In this document: piece after piece, positions 19,632-30,249 of the stretch
Numbering within the stretch: the stretch's first letter is position 1
How the letters are laid out: each line of letters begins with the position of its first letter
DNA from: Candidatus Albibeggiatoa sp. nov. NOAA
GTDB lineage: Bacteria > Pseudomonadota > Gammaproteobacteria > Beggiatoales > Beggiatoaceae
DNA length: 64,000 nt
Direction of reading: 5' to 3'
NCBI GenBank assembly: GCA_025800385.1
Contig: JAOXRS010000200.1
Span: 1 to 64,000 of the forward strand
Program-made: the position numbers and the translations under genes
Notes under the pieces: generated by a model
The model's database searches: none
What the model was told of the DNA's origin: nothing
Seen by the model: the letters and a program-made list of their open reading frames with translations, nothing else

Positions 19632-21683
19632 ATGGCAACGACCTACACCACTTCTGATATTCATAATATAGCCTTAGTCGGTCAAAATGGCTCAGGTAAA
19701 ACAACACTAGCAGAAGCATTATTAACCCAAGCGGGCGTGATCTCGCATACGGGTACAGTTGAAAATGGCAATACGTGTAGTGATTACGATAATTTAGAAA
19801 AAACTCACCAGCACTCTCTTAGCTCTTCTATTCTCAGTTTCGACCATGACAACAAACATTTTAATCTGATTGACACACCGGGAATGCCTGATTTTATCGG
19901 CCATGCCATGAGTGTTTTTCCTGCGGTTGAAACTATTGCCACGGTGATTAATGCCCAGTCTGGGATTGAAATGGTCACTCAACGATTATTTCAAAAAGCA
20001 GAGAAACGCAACTTATGCCGCATGATTATTATTAACAAAATCGATGCACCTGACATAGATTTACCACAATTGGTTGCGAATATTAAAGAAACCTTTGGCA
20101 AAGAATGCTTGTTGATGAACTTGCCAGCAGAAAACGGTACAAAAGTTGTCGATTGCTTTTTTAATCCAGAGGGCGAATCTGATTTTGATTCCGTTGCAGA
20201 CGCGCATACACAAATTATTGACCAAGTAGTTGAAGTTGATGAAACTTTGATGGATGTGTATTTAGAACAAGGTCAGGAATTAAAGCCAGAACAATTACAT
20301 GATCCGTTTGAAAAAGCCTTACGAGAAGGACATTTAGTGCCCATTTGTTTTGTTTCGGCGCGTACAGGTGCAGGTATTCCTGAATTAATGGAAATCTTTG
20401 ATCGCTTATTACCTAATCCATTAGAAGGCAATCCACGCCCATTTATGATTGGTGAAGGCGAAGACGAGCAGCCATTTATCGCTGAACCTGATGCAGACAA
20501 ACACTCCGTAGCGCATGTTTTCAAAGTCGCGGCCGATCCTTATGTGGGTAAATTAAGCGTCTTCCGCGTACACCAAGGCACAGTCAGTAAAGACAGCCAG
20601 TTATTTATCGGTGATGGACGCAAGCCGTTTAAAGTTTCGCATTTATTCAAATTGCAAGGCAAACAACAAATTGAAGTTGAGTCGGCAATTCCAGGAGATA
20701 TCTGCGCGGTAGCCAAAGTGGATTTGATTCATCATGATGCAGTATTACATGATTCTCACGATGAAGATTACATTCATTTGAAATCATTGAAATTCCCAGA
20801 GCCAATGTTTGGACGGGCAATTGTGATTAAGCGTCAAGGCGATGAACAAAAAGTCAGCAGCTCGTTGCAAAAGCTAGAAGAAGAAGACCCATGTTTACGT
20901 TTAGAACATCACGCTAGCTTAAATGAAACCGTATTATTTGGTTTAGGTGAATTGCATTTACGCATCGCACTGGAAAAACTCAAAGAATATTACAACGTCG
21001 AAGTGGATACGAAATTACCTAAAATCCCTTATCGTGAAACCATTTCACAAGCAGCTGAAGGGCATCATCGACATAAAAAACAAAGTGGTGGCGCGGGACA
21101 ATTTGGTGAAGTGTTCTTAAAAATCAAACCACTAGATCGTGGTGCAGGATTTAAGTTCGTTGATAAAGTGGTAGGTGGTGCAATTCCGGGGCAATTTATC
21201 CCAGCTGTAGAAAAAGGCGTGCAGCAAGTATTAGACATGGGTGCAATTGCAGGCTATCCGATTCAAGACGTAGAAGTCACGGTGTACGATGGCAAACATC
21301 ACCCTGTTGATTCCAAAGAAATTGCGTTTTCATCTGCGGGTAAAAAGGCGTTTTTGAAAGCGATTGAAAATGCTAAGCCGAAGATTTTAGAACCTATTAT
21401 GCAAATGCAAATCGTTGCACCAGAGGATGCGATGGGCACGATCACAGGTGACTTGTCAGCCAAGCGTGGACGGATTTTAGGCACGGATGTGAGCGGTGGT
21501 CAGCAGTTACAAATTGAAGCGACTTGCCCATTGAGCGAGTTGGAAAACTATCAAACTGAACTGAAATCAATGACAGGTGGTGCAGGCTTTTTCAGCATGG
21601 AATTCAGCGGTTATGAACCTGTTGCCGCGCATATTCAGCAGCAGCTAGTTGCCGATTTCAAACCTGAAGACAGTGACGATTAG
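19632..21683 (+). CDS. EF-G-like GTPase (FusA paralogue)
   Basis: A translational GTPase of the EF-G/tetracycline-resistance-like family, 683 aa. The G1 loop is GQNGSGKTTL instead of the GHIDAGKTT of canonical EF-G, with DTPGMPDF (G3) and NKIDAPD (G4). Domain II starts near 290 (VAHVFKVAADPYVGKLSVFRV). Domain IV contains HKKQSGGAGQFGEV and domain V SPLE-like CPLSELENYQTELKSMTGGAGFFSMEFSGYE. Such paralogues coexist with the true FusA, and their role is poorly defined. ATG 19632 has AAAGGATGG upstream and fits the family; a further 39 bases are open upstream. No str operon neighbours (rpsL, rpsG, tuf) are here. Confidence 0.9.
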   Translation: MATTYTTSDIHNIALVGQNGSGKTTLAEALLTQAGVISHTGTVENGNTCSDYDNLEKTHQHSLSSSILSFDHDNKHFNLIDTPGMPDFIGHAMSVFPAVETIATVINAQSGIEMVTQRLFQKAEKRNLCRMIIINKIDAPDIDLPQLVANIKETFGKECLLMNLPAENGTKVVDCFFNPEGESDFDSVADAHTQIIDQVVEVDETLMDVYLEQGQELKPEQLHDPFEKALREGHLVPICFVSARTGAGIPELMEIFDRLLPNPLEGNPRPFMIGEGEDEQPFIAEPDADKHSVAHVFKVAADPYVGKLSVFRVHQGTVSKDSQLFIGDGRKPFKVSHLFKLQGKQQIEVESAIPGDICAVAKVDLIHHDAVLHDSHDEDYIHLKSLKFPEPMFGRAIVIKRQGDEQKVSSSLQKLEEEDPCLRLEHHASLNETVLFGLGELHLRIALEKLKEYYNVEVDTKLPKIPYRETISQAAEGHHRHKKQSGGAGQFGEVFLKIKPLDRGAGFKFVDKVVGGAIPGQFIPAVEKGVQQVLDMGAIAGYPIQDVEVTVYDGKHHPVDSKEIAFSSAGKKAFLKAIENAKPKILEPIMQMQIVAPEDAMGTITGDLSAKRGRILGTDVSGGQQLQIEATCPLSELENYQTELKSMTGGAGFFSMEFSGYEPVAAHIQQQLVADFKPEDSDD

Positions 21684-21726
21684 TTTTTTGAAAACCTGAC
21701 GTAAGTGTTTGCGTAATATAACAATC

Positions 21727-21763
21727 AATGGCAGTCCTATCACTTATCGGGATTGCCATTTTT
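21727..21763 (+). terminator. Rho-independent terminator after the EF-G-like gene
   Basis: Stem AATGGCAGTCC / GGATTGCCATT (21727-21737 with 21750-21760, one mismatch) is followed by TTTTT. It lies 44 bp after the stop and ends ~40 bp before dapB, separating the two genes. Confidence 0.85.
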
Positions 21764-21798
21764 GCTTTAACATAAATTGAAATTTTGTAAGGATTTAA

Positions 21799-22605
<807 letters not shown>

Positions 22606-22617
22606 GTTTTATCAAAC

Positions 22618-22648
22618 AGGACTGCCAACTGAGATAGCGAGCAGTCCT
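22618..22648. terminator. Hairpin between convergent dapB and DUF1015 gene
   Basis: AGGACTGC (22618-22625) and GCAGTCCT (22641-22648) form a perfect 8-bp stem with a 15-nt loop. There is only weak T-richness on either side. The position between two convergent ends suggests bidirectional termination. Confidence 0.55.
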
Positions 22649-22671
22649 AAATATATACGTTTAAGAAATAC

Positions 22672-23907
22672 TTATAAAACGTGAGATACTAAACCATCTG
22701 CCAATTTAGGCTCAAACCATGTTGATTTAGGTGGCATCACTTGATCTGCATCTGCAACCGCCATTAAAGCCTCTAAACTGGTTGCAAATAATGCAAACGC
22801 TACTTTCATTTCGCCGCTGTTCACTCGTTTTTCTAACTCTTGTAAACCACGAATACCGCCGACAAAATCAATTCGTTTGTCACGACGTGGATCAGTAATG
22901 TTTAAAATCGGCGCGATTAAGTTATCAGCTAATAAACTTACATCTAAGCTTTTCACTGGATCATTCGGGATGCTATCTGCTGCAATTGATAATTTATACC
23001 ATTGGTTTTCCAAATACATACCGAATTCAGCCGCTTGCTGTGGTTTGTAAGCACTATCGACTTTTTCCACGTTAAAGCATTGACCAACTTGTTCTAAAAA
23101 TTCCGCTGCACTTAAACCATTTAAATCCGTGACCACACGATTGTAATCTAAGATTTGCATTTGATTGTCTGGGAAAATAACGGTTAAGAAATAATTATAT
23201 GCTTCATCACCTGTATGATTTGGGTTTTCAGCTTGACGCTTCGCCGCCACTCGGGACGCTGCCGCAGAACGGTGGTGACCATCCGCAATATATAAATTAT
23301 CCATTGCATCAAATGTTTGGGTAATGGTTTCAATATGCTCTGCATTATCAACTACCCATAAGCTATGTTGTACACCATCTTGCGCTGTCACATCTACACT
23401 AGGCTCAGCTTGAGTCAATTCCGCCACCAACGCGTCAATATCAGGGTGATGTTTATAAGTTAAAAATACAGGGCCTGTTTGTGCATTTAACGCATCAATT
23501 TGGCGCACACGATCGTCTTCTTTATCTGGACGGGTGAATTCATGTTTGCGAATACGGTTAGTGTCATAATCAGGCACGCTGGCAGCAGCGACTAAACCAA
23601 CTTGCTGATGTGAACCCATGATTAAACGATATAAGTAGTAGTAAGGCTGAGGGTCTTGTTTTAACACGCCTTCATTGACTTGGTGTTGTAAATTTTCCGC
23701 ACCTTTCGCATACACTGCAGGATCGTAAGGGCTAATGTCAGGGGCTAAATCGATTTCAGGCTTGGAAATATGTAAAAAGCTCCAAGGGCGACCCTCAACT
23801 TGCTCACGCGCTTCTTGGGTATTAAGTACATCGTAAGGTGGGGCAGTAACTTCAGCTGCACGTTCTGGTAACGGACGCAACCCAGCAAAAGGACGAATCA
23901 ACGACAT
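22672..23907 (-). CDS. DUF1015 family protein
   Basis: A conserved cytoplasmic protein of unknown biochemical function, 411 aa. Recognised from the start MSLIRPFAGLRPLPERAAEVTAPPYDVL, the segment SFLHISKPEIDL, and the central IADGHHRSAAASRVA, which are typical of the family. The conserved His-His-Arg in the centre suggests a catalytic role, but no reaction can be assigned. It is convergent with dapB. GGAAAC is found just before the ATG. No neighbours on its strand indicate a pathway. Confidence 0.9.
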   Translation of the reverse strand: MSLIRPFAGLRPLPERAAEVTAPPYDVLNTQEAREQVEGRPWSFLHISKPEIDLAPDISPYDPAVYAKGAENLQHQVNEGVLKQDPQPYYYLYRLIMGSHQQVGLVAAASVPDYDTNRIRKHEFTRPDKEDDRVRQIDALNAQTGPVFLTYKHHPDIDALVAELTQAEPSVDVTAQDGVQHSLWVVDNAEHIETITQTFDAMDNLYIADGHHRSAAASRVAAKRQAENPNHTGDEAYNYFLTVIFPDNQMQILDYNRVVTDLNGLSAAEFLEQVGQCFNVEKVDSAYKPQQAAEFGMYLENQWYKLSIAADSIPNDPVKSLDVSLLADNLIAPILNITDPRRDKRIDFVGGIRGLQELEKRVNSGEMKVAFALFATSLEALMAVADADQVMPPKSTWFEPKLADGLVSHVL

Positions 23908-24186
23908 AATGTTTCCTTAGTTCTTGGTGGCTTTTGGGCGATGATTATCACTTATCGCTGCATGATGGTCAACTTTGATTCAGTCCGGATTAAAACCTTA
24001 TGCTTTATCCTGCTTTTGCAAATAAATTTTGATGAATTCTCCTATCCAATATTTTGCTCAGATTAGGCTTGTTAGGCGCATTAAAGCTTACGCTTGTTGT
24101 ATAATTAAAGGTTCTATTAATTAATATTTTTTAGACGAGGGCAACAGCAACACAGCAATAATTTTTTTGACATTGGGAGAGTAACA

Positions 24187-24525
24187 ATGAGTTATAGTGA
24201 TTTATTAAAACGGTTAGATTCTTTAGAACAAGAGCAAGAAACTCAAGAAAAAGAAGTGTATACGCTCGCTGAAGAAATGAAACCATTGGGTATTGATGTA
24301 CATGCTTATGTTGATGACATTGATGTCCCTAAAAAATCGACTAAAGGTTATGTGATTTTATTAGATTTTGGCCAAGGTTCACCTGTGAGTGAATGGTCAG
24401 ATGATACAAATGGATGGCGTACCAAAGGGCTTGGTAGCCGTTATCCAGAACCTGCTCAGGCAAAACGGCGTTTTCATGAGTTGAAAACCAAATGGCCTGA
24501 ATATCCATTGCGTTTAAGTCGATAG
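24187..24525 (+). CDS. Hypothetical 112-aa protein
   Basis: Not recognised. It has an acidic, coiled-coil-like N-terminus (~1-30, SDLLKRLDSLEQEQETQEKEV) and a compact C-terminal part (YVILLDFGQGSPVSEWSDDTNGW, RYPEPAQAKRRFHELKTKWP) suggesting a small folded domain. There is no signal peptide or membrane segment. GGGAGAG lies six bases before the ATG, a strong ribosome site, and composition is typical of the neighbours, so it is a real gene. It stands alone and is convergent with the deacylase gene. Confidence 0.75.
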   Translation: MSYSDLLKRLDSLEQEQETQEKEVYTLAEEMKPLGIDVHAYVDDIDVPKKSTKGYVILLDFGQGSPVSEWSDDTNGWRTKGLGSRYPEPAQAKRRFHELKTKWPEYPLRLSR

Positions 24526-24558
24526 CCAAAATATGTGGTATGGCCTGTTCCACATCCT

Positions 24559-25302
24559 TTAAGCGGTCAATTGTCGTATTAAGGTAGGTAATATTTGACC
24601 CGCTTGTCCAAGTATTGAGAATGTGACTTGTTCGGTCAGTGGTGTTGGGTTGGGATTAATCTCCACCACTGTTGCGCCATGTTGTAAAGCCTCCAATGGG
24701 ATCGAGGCAGCAGGTTGTACTAAGCTAGATGTGCCGATGCTGAATAATACGTCACATTGTTCTGCTGCTGCAAATGCATTCGAGATCGCATCAACGGGTA
24801 ATGCTTCTCCAAACCATACAATATCAGGCCGCAAGTGATCGCCACACAATGGGCATTCTGGTGGTGAACCATCTAATTGTTGCCAGTTTTCAACCACATT
24901 TTGCTTATTTGCACATTTGATTCTATGAATATTACCATGTAATTCAATCACATTTTGACTACCTGCTTGCTGATGTAAACCATCTACATTTTGGGTAATT
25001 AGAGTAAATTGTGGTACTTGTTGAGCTAATTCCACTAAGGCTAAATGGCCAGCATTGGGTTTCACATGGTTAATTTTTTCTCTACGCCATGCATACCATT
25101 CCCAGACTAATTTTGGATCACGTTGAAAGGCTTCAGGGGTTGCAAGTTCTAATGGGTCATATTTTGCCCATAAACCTGTTTGTGCATCTCGGAAGGTTGG
25201 TACACCACTTTCTGCTGAAATGCCTGCACCTGTAAACACGACAATATGCTGTGCTTGTTTGATTTTCTCTATTAGCTGATGTGGAATGGTAGGTGATGAC
25301 AT
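24559..25302 (-). CDS. cobB: NAD-dependent protein deacylase, sirtuin class III (CobB)
   Basis: Removes acyl groups from protein lysines using NAD+. Motifs: VVFTGAGISAESGVPTFRD (NAD site), TQNVDGLHQQAG, ELHGNIHRIKC with the catalytic His, and GTSSLVQPA. EWYAWRR carries the Tyr-x-x-Arg pair linked to desuccinylase/demalonylase activity in class III sirtuins. The zinc site has CPLCGDHLRPD, but the first half is CANK, with only one Cys; E. coli CobB also departs here from CxxC, so this is not evidence of decay. It is 247 aa and convergent with the small unknown gene. Confidence 0.95.
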   Translation of the reverse strand: MSSPTIPHQLIEKIKQAQHIVVFTGAGISAESGVPTFRDAQTGLWAKYDPLELATPEAFQRDPKLVWEWYAWRREKINHVKPNAGHLALVELAQQVPQFTLITQNVDGLHQQAGSQNVIELHGNIHRIKCANKQNVVENWQQLDGSPPECPLCGDHLRPDIVWFGEALPVDAISNAFAAAEQCDVLFSIGTSSLVQPAASIPLEALQHGATVVEINPNPTPLTEQVTFSILGQAGQILPTLIRQLTA

Positions 25303-25622
25303 GGCTATTCCTATTTATCCAGAAACTTGTGATATTAACTCATGTATTTGATGGTTTAGTGAAAATGCTAAATCTTTTATTCCTCACTAATAGAAAATAT
25401 TTTACTGCTTTTGAGGTTTTATAAAATTTAACCACCTGTTTGTCTCATATCAAAACATATTGTAGGAATAAGCATCATTTATAAGTTGTAGTGCTATAAA
25501 AGGTATAATAGTATTTCCTACTAATATTGACATTGCATGATTATTTCAAAGAATTTCAAACATTGACTTTAGACCACTTTAGTCATTTTCTGTCCTAAAT
25601 CAAGGTAGATTGTTAAAAAAAC
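25303..25622. other. AT-rich spacer between divergent cobB and channel genes
   Basis: A 320-bp non-coding stretch between divergent starts. It contains a TATAAT at ~25504 and a TTGACA at ~25528, but neither has a well-spaced partner. No repeat or RNA gene was seen. Confidence 0.5.
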
Positions 25623-28600
25623 ATGTTACTGATTCAACGCACTTTCTATTTATTTGTTCTTGCTTTTTTCCTATCTGCGGCAACCTTATCACTTGATTCC
25701 CAAGTAGAAACCCAGCTGTTAATACAAAAACAAGCATTGTTAGAAGACGAGAAACAAAGCCTTGTGGCAGTAGATGAAGCACTCACCAAGGCGCAAGCCG
25801 ATTTTTCCCAGCAAAAACAAGCGTTGCCAGAGTTAGAAATCACTGAAACTTCTATTATTGATATTGATTTAGAAAGAGAGAAGTTACAGATTGAGCTAGA
25901 AAATTTGCAGTTAAAATATAAAGCACGTCAATCACAACTTTCTGAAAGTAAACAATATTTAGAAACATTTAAATCACAAAAAGGGCTGATTTTATCTGAT
26001 GAAGAAAAACTAAAGCTTGAGCAAAATATTGAGTTACAAAGCAAACAAGTCGAAGTCGATCAATTATTGGCCGAGTTCTTAATTGCGCGAGTCATCATTA
26101 TGGAGAAGTTATTAGAGGTGATGACTGCATGGTCAGAGATGTTAAATAATACATATTTATTACGTCAACAATTAGATAAAACAGCCAAAGCCAAGCTCAA
26201 GCAGCAACATTATTTAGAGCAAGCAGTTAATTTAAAGAAAACCCTGTCAATATCCAATGTGGCTGATAAAGTACTGTTAGAAGCCCAAATTTTAGACAAT
26301 GAAGCATTAGCCGATGAAGTAGTGAATAATTTAAAAATCGACCAAATTAAGCAGCAATTGCAACTGTGGCAGCAAGAAATTACAACCAGTAAAATCAGTC
26401 AGATGCCCATTTTGCAGGCAGAAAAATTGTTAAGTGAACGTTTGGCGCAACTGGCAATATCCGAAAATAATATCAATGACCTATCTAAGCTGTTTGATAA
26501 TAAATTACAGCTAAATAAGCGTAGCCAAGATAATTTACGTAAACGCAGTGAAACATGGAAAGGGCGGCTTAAAAAGCACTATAAAAAAGCTGATGAAATT
26601 TTACAGCAAATTCAGCAACGTCTCAGTGAACAGAGAGAAACCACCACCATATTAACTTTAGAAGCCAATACTTTTAAGCAAGTGTTAACCGCTAATTACA
26701 AAACGGTATTACATCAGAAGTTGGTGCAACGCAGACAATTTTTACAAACCAGTGCCACTATTGATGAACTATCTCAAGCAGCCGCTCAATTACCAGATTT
26801 GTTTACTAAAAGCTTGGTTATACTAAAAAATCAACTGTATATGGCTTTAGAAGCGTTATCAATGTTTCAGGTTTTATTATTAATATTTTGCTTGCAAATG
26901 TGGGTATTAGGTTTAGCCAAACTTAAAATGGTCTTAAACCGTATTTCTGGCTATTTAACCCAATTGTTGGTTGTGACATTTATTGCTAGTTTAGGCTTGG
27001 TATTAGTAAACTTAGTCAAACGCAATTTACTTTCTATCGCAATTATTGGCAGCTTGGGTATTTGTTTATATTTCATGCAATTGCCAGAACAAACCCACTA
27101 TTTTCTATTAACATTAATGTTGATTGTGTTAGGGGCGCAATTATCTGTACATTTAGCCTTTTTGCTTTTTTCCCCCTATTTTGCGGTTTTACCCCGTTAT
27201 CAAAACGCTTATCTACAAATTAAATGGATCGCACGTGTTTTAGCGATAGCCGCATTGATTACAACACTAGCACACCGTTGGCAAATTTCCCCTTTAGCTT
27301 TAGAAATCATTGATACAGGTTTTATGGTCTTGCTTTCTATAGCAATTTTACCTGCCATGAACATGCGTTATTTTCTGTTGTATCTATTGGAACAATCAGC
27401 AATTCAATCTTATTGGCTATTCGCGATTCGAGTCATTACCTTACTCGTACCATTGTTGTTCTTAAGCGTTGCACTGTTAGGCATTATTGGTTACATCAAC
27501 TTAGGCTGGATTGTGGCGCAACAAGCGTATTGGTTGATTTTCGTGTTAGTATTTTGGCTGATCGTGCAGGGTTTATTGCGGGATTTAATGTATATTCTGA
27601 AAAATTTCATGATGCAGCGTAGCCAATATGGCTTGTTATGGACGCAGGATATTATTCCACTGGGGCATAATTTATTAAATATTGGTTTATTTGTTTTCTC
27701 TCTGATGTTGTTATCGTGGCTTAACCATTGGCATGATGATTTGGCTTTTACTGGCGTGAGACGATTTTTATTTGATGACCAATTTATTCAGATTGGCCGT
27801 ACTCATACAAGTTTAGCTTCTGTTGTATTTTCGATTCTTGGTTTATTGGGTATTTTTTGGCTGGGTAGCTGGACGAAACGTATTACATATCGCTGGATTT
27901 ACGCCAATATTCGTGATTTAGGGATTCGTAACAGTTTATCGGTTTTTACGCAGTATTTTGTGGTTTTGGTTGGTTTACTGGTTATTTTACAAGTTTTGGG
28001 TATTGATTTAACCACTATGACTGTATTTGCAGGTGCGTTAGGTGTCGGTATTGGCTTTGGTTTACAAAATATTGCAAATAACTTTATCAGTGGGATTTTA
28101 TTGTTAATTGAACGACCTTTGAAAACAGGTGATTACGTTAATATTGGCGGTGTGCATGAGGGTGAGGTGACCCGTATTGGTATTCGTTCATTGACAGTAC
28201 AAGCATGGAATCATCAAGAAGTAGTTGTGCCTAATGCTGAAATCATCTCAAGTGCATTTACCAACTGGACACTGACTAATACCATTATGCGTACTACCTT
28301 ACATTTCCGTGTGGGCTATGATTGTGATCCACATTTTGTGCGTAATTTATTATTGGAAAAAGTGGAGCAAGTGCCTGAAATTCTGGAAGACCCTGAACCA
28401 ATGGTGAATTTATGGGAATTTTCAGAATATGCGATTATTTTTCGAGTGGATTACTATATTGATATTAAGGAACATGGTACGTTTAAAATGCGTACAAAAG
28501 TGAATTTCTTAGTGTGGGATGAGCTGAAAAAAGCGGGTATTAATATGCCTTATCCACAACATGATATTCGAGTTAAACAAAGTATTGACCCTGTCACTGA

Positions 28601-28664
28601 AATGCCTCAGGACTATGTGTCTGATTTGCAGTTGGACAACAATAACAACTTACTTGGTGGATAA
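25623..28664 (+). CDS. Large mechanosensitive channel, MscS family (MscK/MscM-like)
   Basis: Inner-membrane tension-gated channel, 1013 aa. It has a signal-like N-terminus (FYLFVLAFFLSAATLS), a ~380-residue periplasmic region rich in Gln/Leu coiled coils, about eleven membrane segments (~405-790), then the MscS core: pore helix FAGALGVGIGFGLQNIANNFISG and β-domain LLIERPLKTGDYVNIGGVHEGEVTRIGIRSL with VVPNAEIISSAFTNW. The architecture is that of MscK/YjeP rather than short MscS. A likely role is relief of hypo-osmotic stress. The start ATG 25623 immediately precedes the signal sequence; no strong ribosome site is visible. Confidence 0.92.
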   Translation: MLLIQRTFYLFVLAFFLSAATLSLDSQVETQLLIQKQALLEDEKQSLVAVDEALTKAQADFSQQKQALPELEITETSIIDIDLEREKLQIELENLQLKYKARQSQLSESKQYLETFKSQKGLILSDEEKLKLEQNIELQSKQVEVDQLLAEFLIARVIIMEKLLEVMTAWSEMLNNTYLLRQQLDKTAKAKLKQQHYLEQAVNLKKTLSISNVADKVLLEAQILDNEALADEVVNNLKIDQIKQQLQLWQQEITTSKISQMPILQAEKLLSERLAQLAISENNINDLSKLFDNKLQLNKRSQDNLRKRSETWKGRLKKHYKKADEILQQIQQRLSEQRETTTILTLEANTFKQVLTANYKTVLHQKLVQRRQFLQTSATIDELSQAAAQLPDLFTKSLVILKNQLYMALEALSMFQVLLLIFCLQMWVLGLAKLKMVLNRISGYLTQLLVVTFIASLGLVLVNLVKRNLLSIAIIGSLGICLYFMQLPEQTHYFLLTLMLIVLGAQLSVHLAFLLFSPYFAVLPRYQNAYLQIKWIARVLAIAALITTLAHRWQISPLALEIIDTGFMVLLSIAILPAMNMRYFLLYLLEQSAIQSYWLFAIRVITLLVPLLFLSVALLGIIGYINLGWIVAQQAYWLIFVLVFWLIVQGLLRDLMYILKNFMMQRSQYGLLWTQDIIPLGHNLLNIGLFVFSLMLLSWLNHWHDDLAFTGVRRFLFDDQFIQIGRTHTSLASVVFSILGLLGIFWLGSWTKRITYRWIYANIRDLGIRNSLSVFTQYFVVLVGLLVILQVLGIDLTTMTVFAGALGVGIGFGLQNIANNFISGILLLIERPLKTGDYVNIGGVHEGEVTRIGIRSLTVQAWNHQEVVVPNAEIISSAFTNWTLTNTIMRTTLHFRVGYDCDPHFVRNLLLEKVEQVPEILEDPEPMVNLWEFSEYAIIFRVDYYIDIKEHGTFKMRTKVNFLVWDELKKAGINMPYPQHDIRVKQSIDPVTEMPQDYVSDLQLDNNNNLLGG

Positions 28665-28673
28665 TCTATGCAT

Positions 28674-28713
28674 CCAGTGGCGAATAGCAATATGCTAAAT
28701 GATCGCCACTTGG
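28674..28713. terminator. Hairpin between convergent channel and PhnD-like genes
   Basis: CCAGTGGCGA (28674-28683) pairs with TCGCCACTTGG (28703-28713, one bulge), and inside it TAGCA pairs with TGCTA. It sits between two convergent stops with no T-run. Confidence 0.5.
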
Positions 28714-28735
28714 TAGAAGACATATGGTGAAAGTA

Positions 28736-29569
28736 TTATTCGATGATATTGGCTTGGCGCAGGGTTGCTAAGATTTCACGTAAGTTATCATAATCTGATG
28801 CTTGCGCTGCTTCAAAGCCTGTGATTGTACTTTTAATACTGGTTAAAACAGGTAGATATTCAGGTTGTCCTGCTTCTACAAAAGCTTGTTTAATTTTATC
28901 TTGGGTCTCTTGATCTAAGCTAGGGCGCATAACGAAAACATGTTCGGAAACATAAGGTGTCCATTGCAATACTCTAAGGTTATTTTTTGCATATTTTCTC
29001 GCTACGCTGGCTTTAACTGCACCCGCATCATATTGACCAAGTAAAACACTTAACGCAACACTTTCATGATTGCCTAAAAAGTCATGTCCTGCTAAATCGT
29101 GATCGTATATACCTGCGCGAAGCAACATGTAATGCGGCATAATATGGCTCATGGTTGATTTTGGATCGCCAAATGCAAAGGTCTTATGTTTTAAATCGGT
29201 TAAGGTATGTATCGGGCTGTTACTTCTGACAATAATTGCGCCTCGGTATTTATTATTGCCTTTGACTTCAACCCGCCCGAGTAATATTTTAGGTGCATAT
29301 TTTTCTAGTAAATTCACATATGACACAGGGCCTAAATACGCAATGTCTAAAAAATCTTGTCCAACTAATTCAATATGTTCTGAATAGTCATGCGACATAG
29401 AAATTTCAACAGGCACATTAAGCGCGTTGCTTAAGTAATTAGCTAGCGGATCAAAGCGTTGTAGTACTTCGGAAATATTCAGATAAGGATAAACCCCTAA
29501 AACCAGCGTTTCTGCGTAAACAACAGATTGATTGAGCAAAAACATAACAAGTAGCATTGAACGCCACAT
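28736..29569 (-). CDS. PhnD-like phosphate/phosphite/phosphonate-binding protein
   Basis: Periplasmic binding protein of the PhnD/Ssu-like type 2 fold, 277 aa. It has a signal peptide MWRSMLLVMFLLNQSVVYA and family marks LVLGVYPYLNISEVLQRFDPLANYLS, HDYSEHIELVGQDFLDIAYLGP, KTFAFGDPKSTMSHIMPHYML and ALSVLLGQYDAGAVK. ATG 29569 was chosen because GGGAGG lies six bases before it and it begins the signal peptide. No ABC permease or ATPase is adjacent. It may feed a distant transporter or act as the sensor part of another system. It starts 29 bp after ruvC on the same strand. Confidence 0.88.
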   Translation of the reverse strand: MWRSMLLVMFLLNQSVVYAETLVLGVYPYLNISEVLQRFDPLANYLSNALNVPVEISMSHDYSEHIELVGQDFLDIAYLGPVSYVNLLEKYAPKILLGRVEVKGNNKYRGAIIVRSNSPIHTLTDLKHKTFAFGDPKSTMSHIMPHYMLLRAGIYDHDLAGHDFLGNHESVALSVLLGQYDAGAVKASVARKYAKNNLRVLQWTPYVSEHVFVMRPSLDQETQDKIKQAFVEAGQPEYLPVLTSIKSTITGFEAAQASDYDNLREILATLRQANIIE

Positions 29570-29598
29570 AAACCCTCCCAAAATAATTGTATGTAATT

Positions 29599-30093
29599 CT
29601 ACCTTGCATGGCCTTGGATATGCGCATGACACAAGGCAACAGCTAAAGCATCGGCCGCATCTGTCAGAGGAATAGTGGGTAAATTGAGCAATATTTTAAC
29701 CATGTGTTGTACTTGCTGTTTTTCAGCATGACCCTGTCCAACAACGGCTTGTTTGATTTGATTGGGCGCGTATTCATGCACATCAAGCGCGTGTTGAGTG
29801 CCTGCGACGATGGCGACACCTCTAGCTTGTCCTAATTTTAGTGCAGAATCAGCATTACGCGACATAAAAACTTGCTCAATTGCCAGATGTTCAGGTTGGT
29901 AATTTTCAATTAATTCTGAAACACCTGTGTAAATTTCTTGTAACCGCTCAGGTAAACGAGAGGCTTGCATTTTGATACAGCCACATGTGATAAATTTGGC
30001 CTGTCGTTTAGAAATTTCAATGATGCCAAAACCAGTGATTCTTGAACCGGGGTCTATGCCTAAAATACGTAAACTCACAACATTTTCAGCCAT
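29599..30093 (-). CDS. ruvC: Holliday junction resolvase RuvC
   Basis: Endonuclease that resolves Holliday junctions with RuvAB. It is 164 aa. Catalytic acids are in [18 protein letters not shown] (first Asp), [24 protein letters not shown] (Glu) and [16 protein letters not shown] (two Asp). Family length is normal. ruvA and ruvB, often beside it, are absent. The downstream neighbour, a binding protein, is functionally unrelated. Confidence 0.97.
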   Translation of the reverse strand: MAENVVSLRILGIDPGSRITGFGIIEISKRQAKFITCGCIKMQASRLPERLQEIYTGVSELIENYQPEHLAIEQVFMSRNADSALKLGQARGVAIVAGTQHALDVHEYAPNQIKQAVVGQGHAEKQQVQHMVKILLNLPTIPLTDAADALAVALCHAHIQGHAR

Positions 30094-30249
30094 TCATGAA
30101 CGAAATATGAACTTATCGTATTTTGTTTATATTGGCTACTGTTCTTAGGATGATGGATTCACAAAAGTGATTAGTGGAATATTGTGATAGAGGGATGGGC
30201 TGCCGTGTTTGCATTGTATGACTTACCCTGAGAGATTTATGTTTGTAAT

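Noticed and set aside
24559..25302. Loss of the zinc site in the sirtuin (CANK) taken as inactivation
   Set aside because: E. coli CobB shows a similar departure from CxxC, so it is a subfamily trait.
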